The translations under genes were made by a program, and so were the position numbers. This document shows, one piece after another, positions 5,961 through 6,014 of a stretch of 6,014 bases of DNA (the stretch's first letter is position 1; every line of letters begins with the position of its first letter). Under the pieces are notes generated by a model. The model did not search any database, had not been told where the DNA came from, and was given only the letters and a program-made list of their open reading frames with translations. This DNA comes from DHVE2 group archaeon (GTDB lineage: Archaea; Thermoplasmatota; Thermoplasmata; Thermoplasmatales; Aciduliprofundaceae): the NCBI GenBank assembly GCA_027056155.1, contig JALULR010000237.1, positions 1-6,014 on the forward strand, read 5' to 3'.

Positions 5961-6014
5961 TGGTCTTAAATCTACAGTTATTCACATTGAAATAAATTTT
6001 ATAATAAGCATGTG
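5961..6014. other. Upstream AT-rich intergenic end of window
   Basis: This stretch holds no convincing gene. TTTTATAA at 5997-6004 on the + strand could be a TATA box of a gene reading rightwards out of the window, which would make this a divergent intergenic region, but the AT-rich composition makes such matches cheap. An ATG at 6010 has no ribosome binding site and is too close to that box to be its start. Confidence 0.3.

Noticed and set aside
5976..5981. AGTTAT upstream of the wtp TATA box as a second operator
   Set aside because: Only a partial half-site; the position where its partner should be (5994-5999) reads AAATTT.

Overview
The window comes from an archaeon, most likely a member of the Thermoplasmatota, perhaps an Aciduliprofundum/DHVE2-like lineage. 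The evidence is an archaeal-type ribosomal protein S2 with Thermoplasma-like wording ([33 protein letters not shown]), an S2-Memo gene pair typical of archaea, archaeal TATA-type promoter architecture, and strong Shine-Dalgarno sites matching the archaeal 16S tail (GGAGGTG, GGTGA). The assignment to lineage is inference from remembered sequences, not a search.

Layout: two convergent, tightly packed operons fill the window. On the + strand, bases 1-28 are the last codons of an upstream gene that looks like enolase. Then come ribosomal protein S2 (30-626), a Memo/AMMECR1-associated protein (623-1450, ATGA overlap with S2) and an M18-family metalloaminopeptidase (1468-2886), followed by a T-rich terminator-like stretch. 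On the - strand, read from right to left, is a complete tungstate/molybdate ABC importer: binding protein WtpA (5902-4910), permease WtpB (4913-3942) and ATPase WtpC (3949-2912). Consecutive genes overlap by 4 and 8 bases. The two operons end 25 bases apart.

The + operon is housekeeping: glycolysis, the small ribosomal subunit, a conserved Memo protein of uncertain role, and peptide breakdown. The - operon is a metal-oxyanion uptake unit. WtpA captures tungstate or molybdate outside the cell, WtpB carries it across the membrane, and WtpC supplies ATP hydrolysis and has a TOBE-type C-terminal domain. In a peptide-fermenting archaeon the tungsten would supply tungstopterin oxidoreductases, but no such enzyme or cofactor gene is present here.

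The most interesting regulatory signal is a perfect inverted repeat, CGTTAT-N12-ATAACG (5914-5937). It lies between the wtpA TATA box and its ribosome binding site, over the predicted transcription start. Its half-sites and spacing match the ModE operator of E. coli as I remember it, which suggests metal-responsive repression of the wtp operon. A second oddity is that WtpB carries roughly 75 extra hydrophobic N-terminal residues compared with usual family members. No RNA genes, CRISPR arrays, insertion sequences or new defence systems are visible. No stretch longer than about 110 bases lacks a gene.
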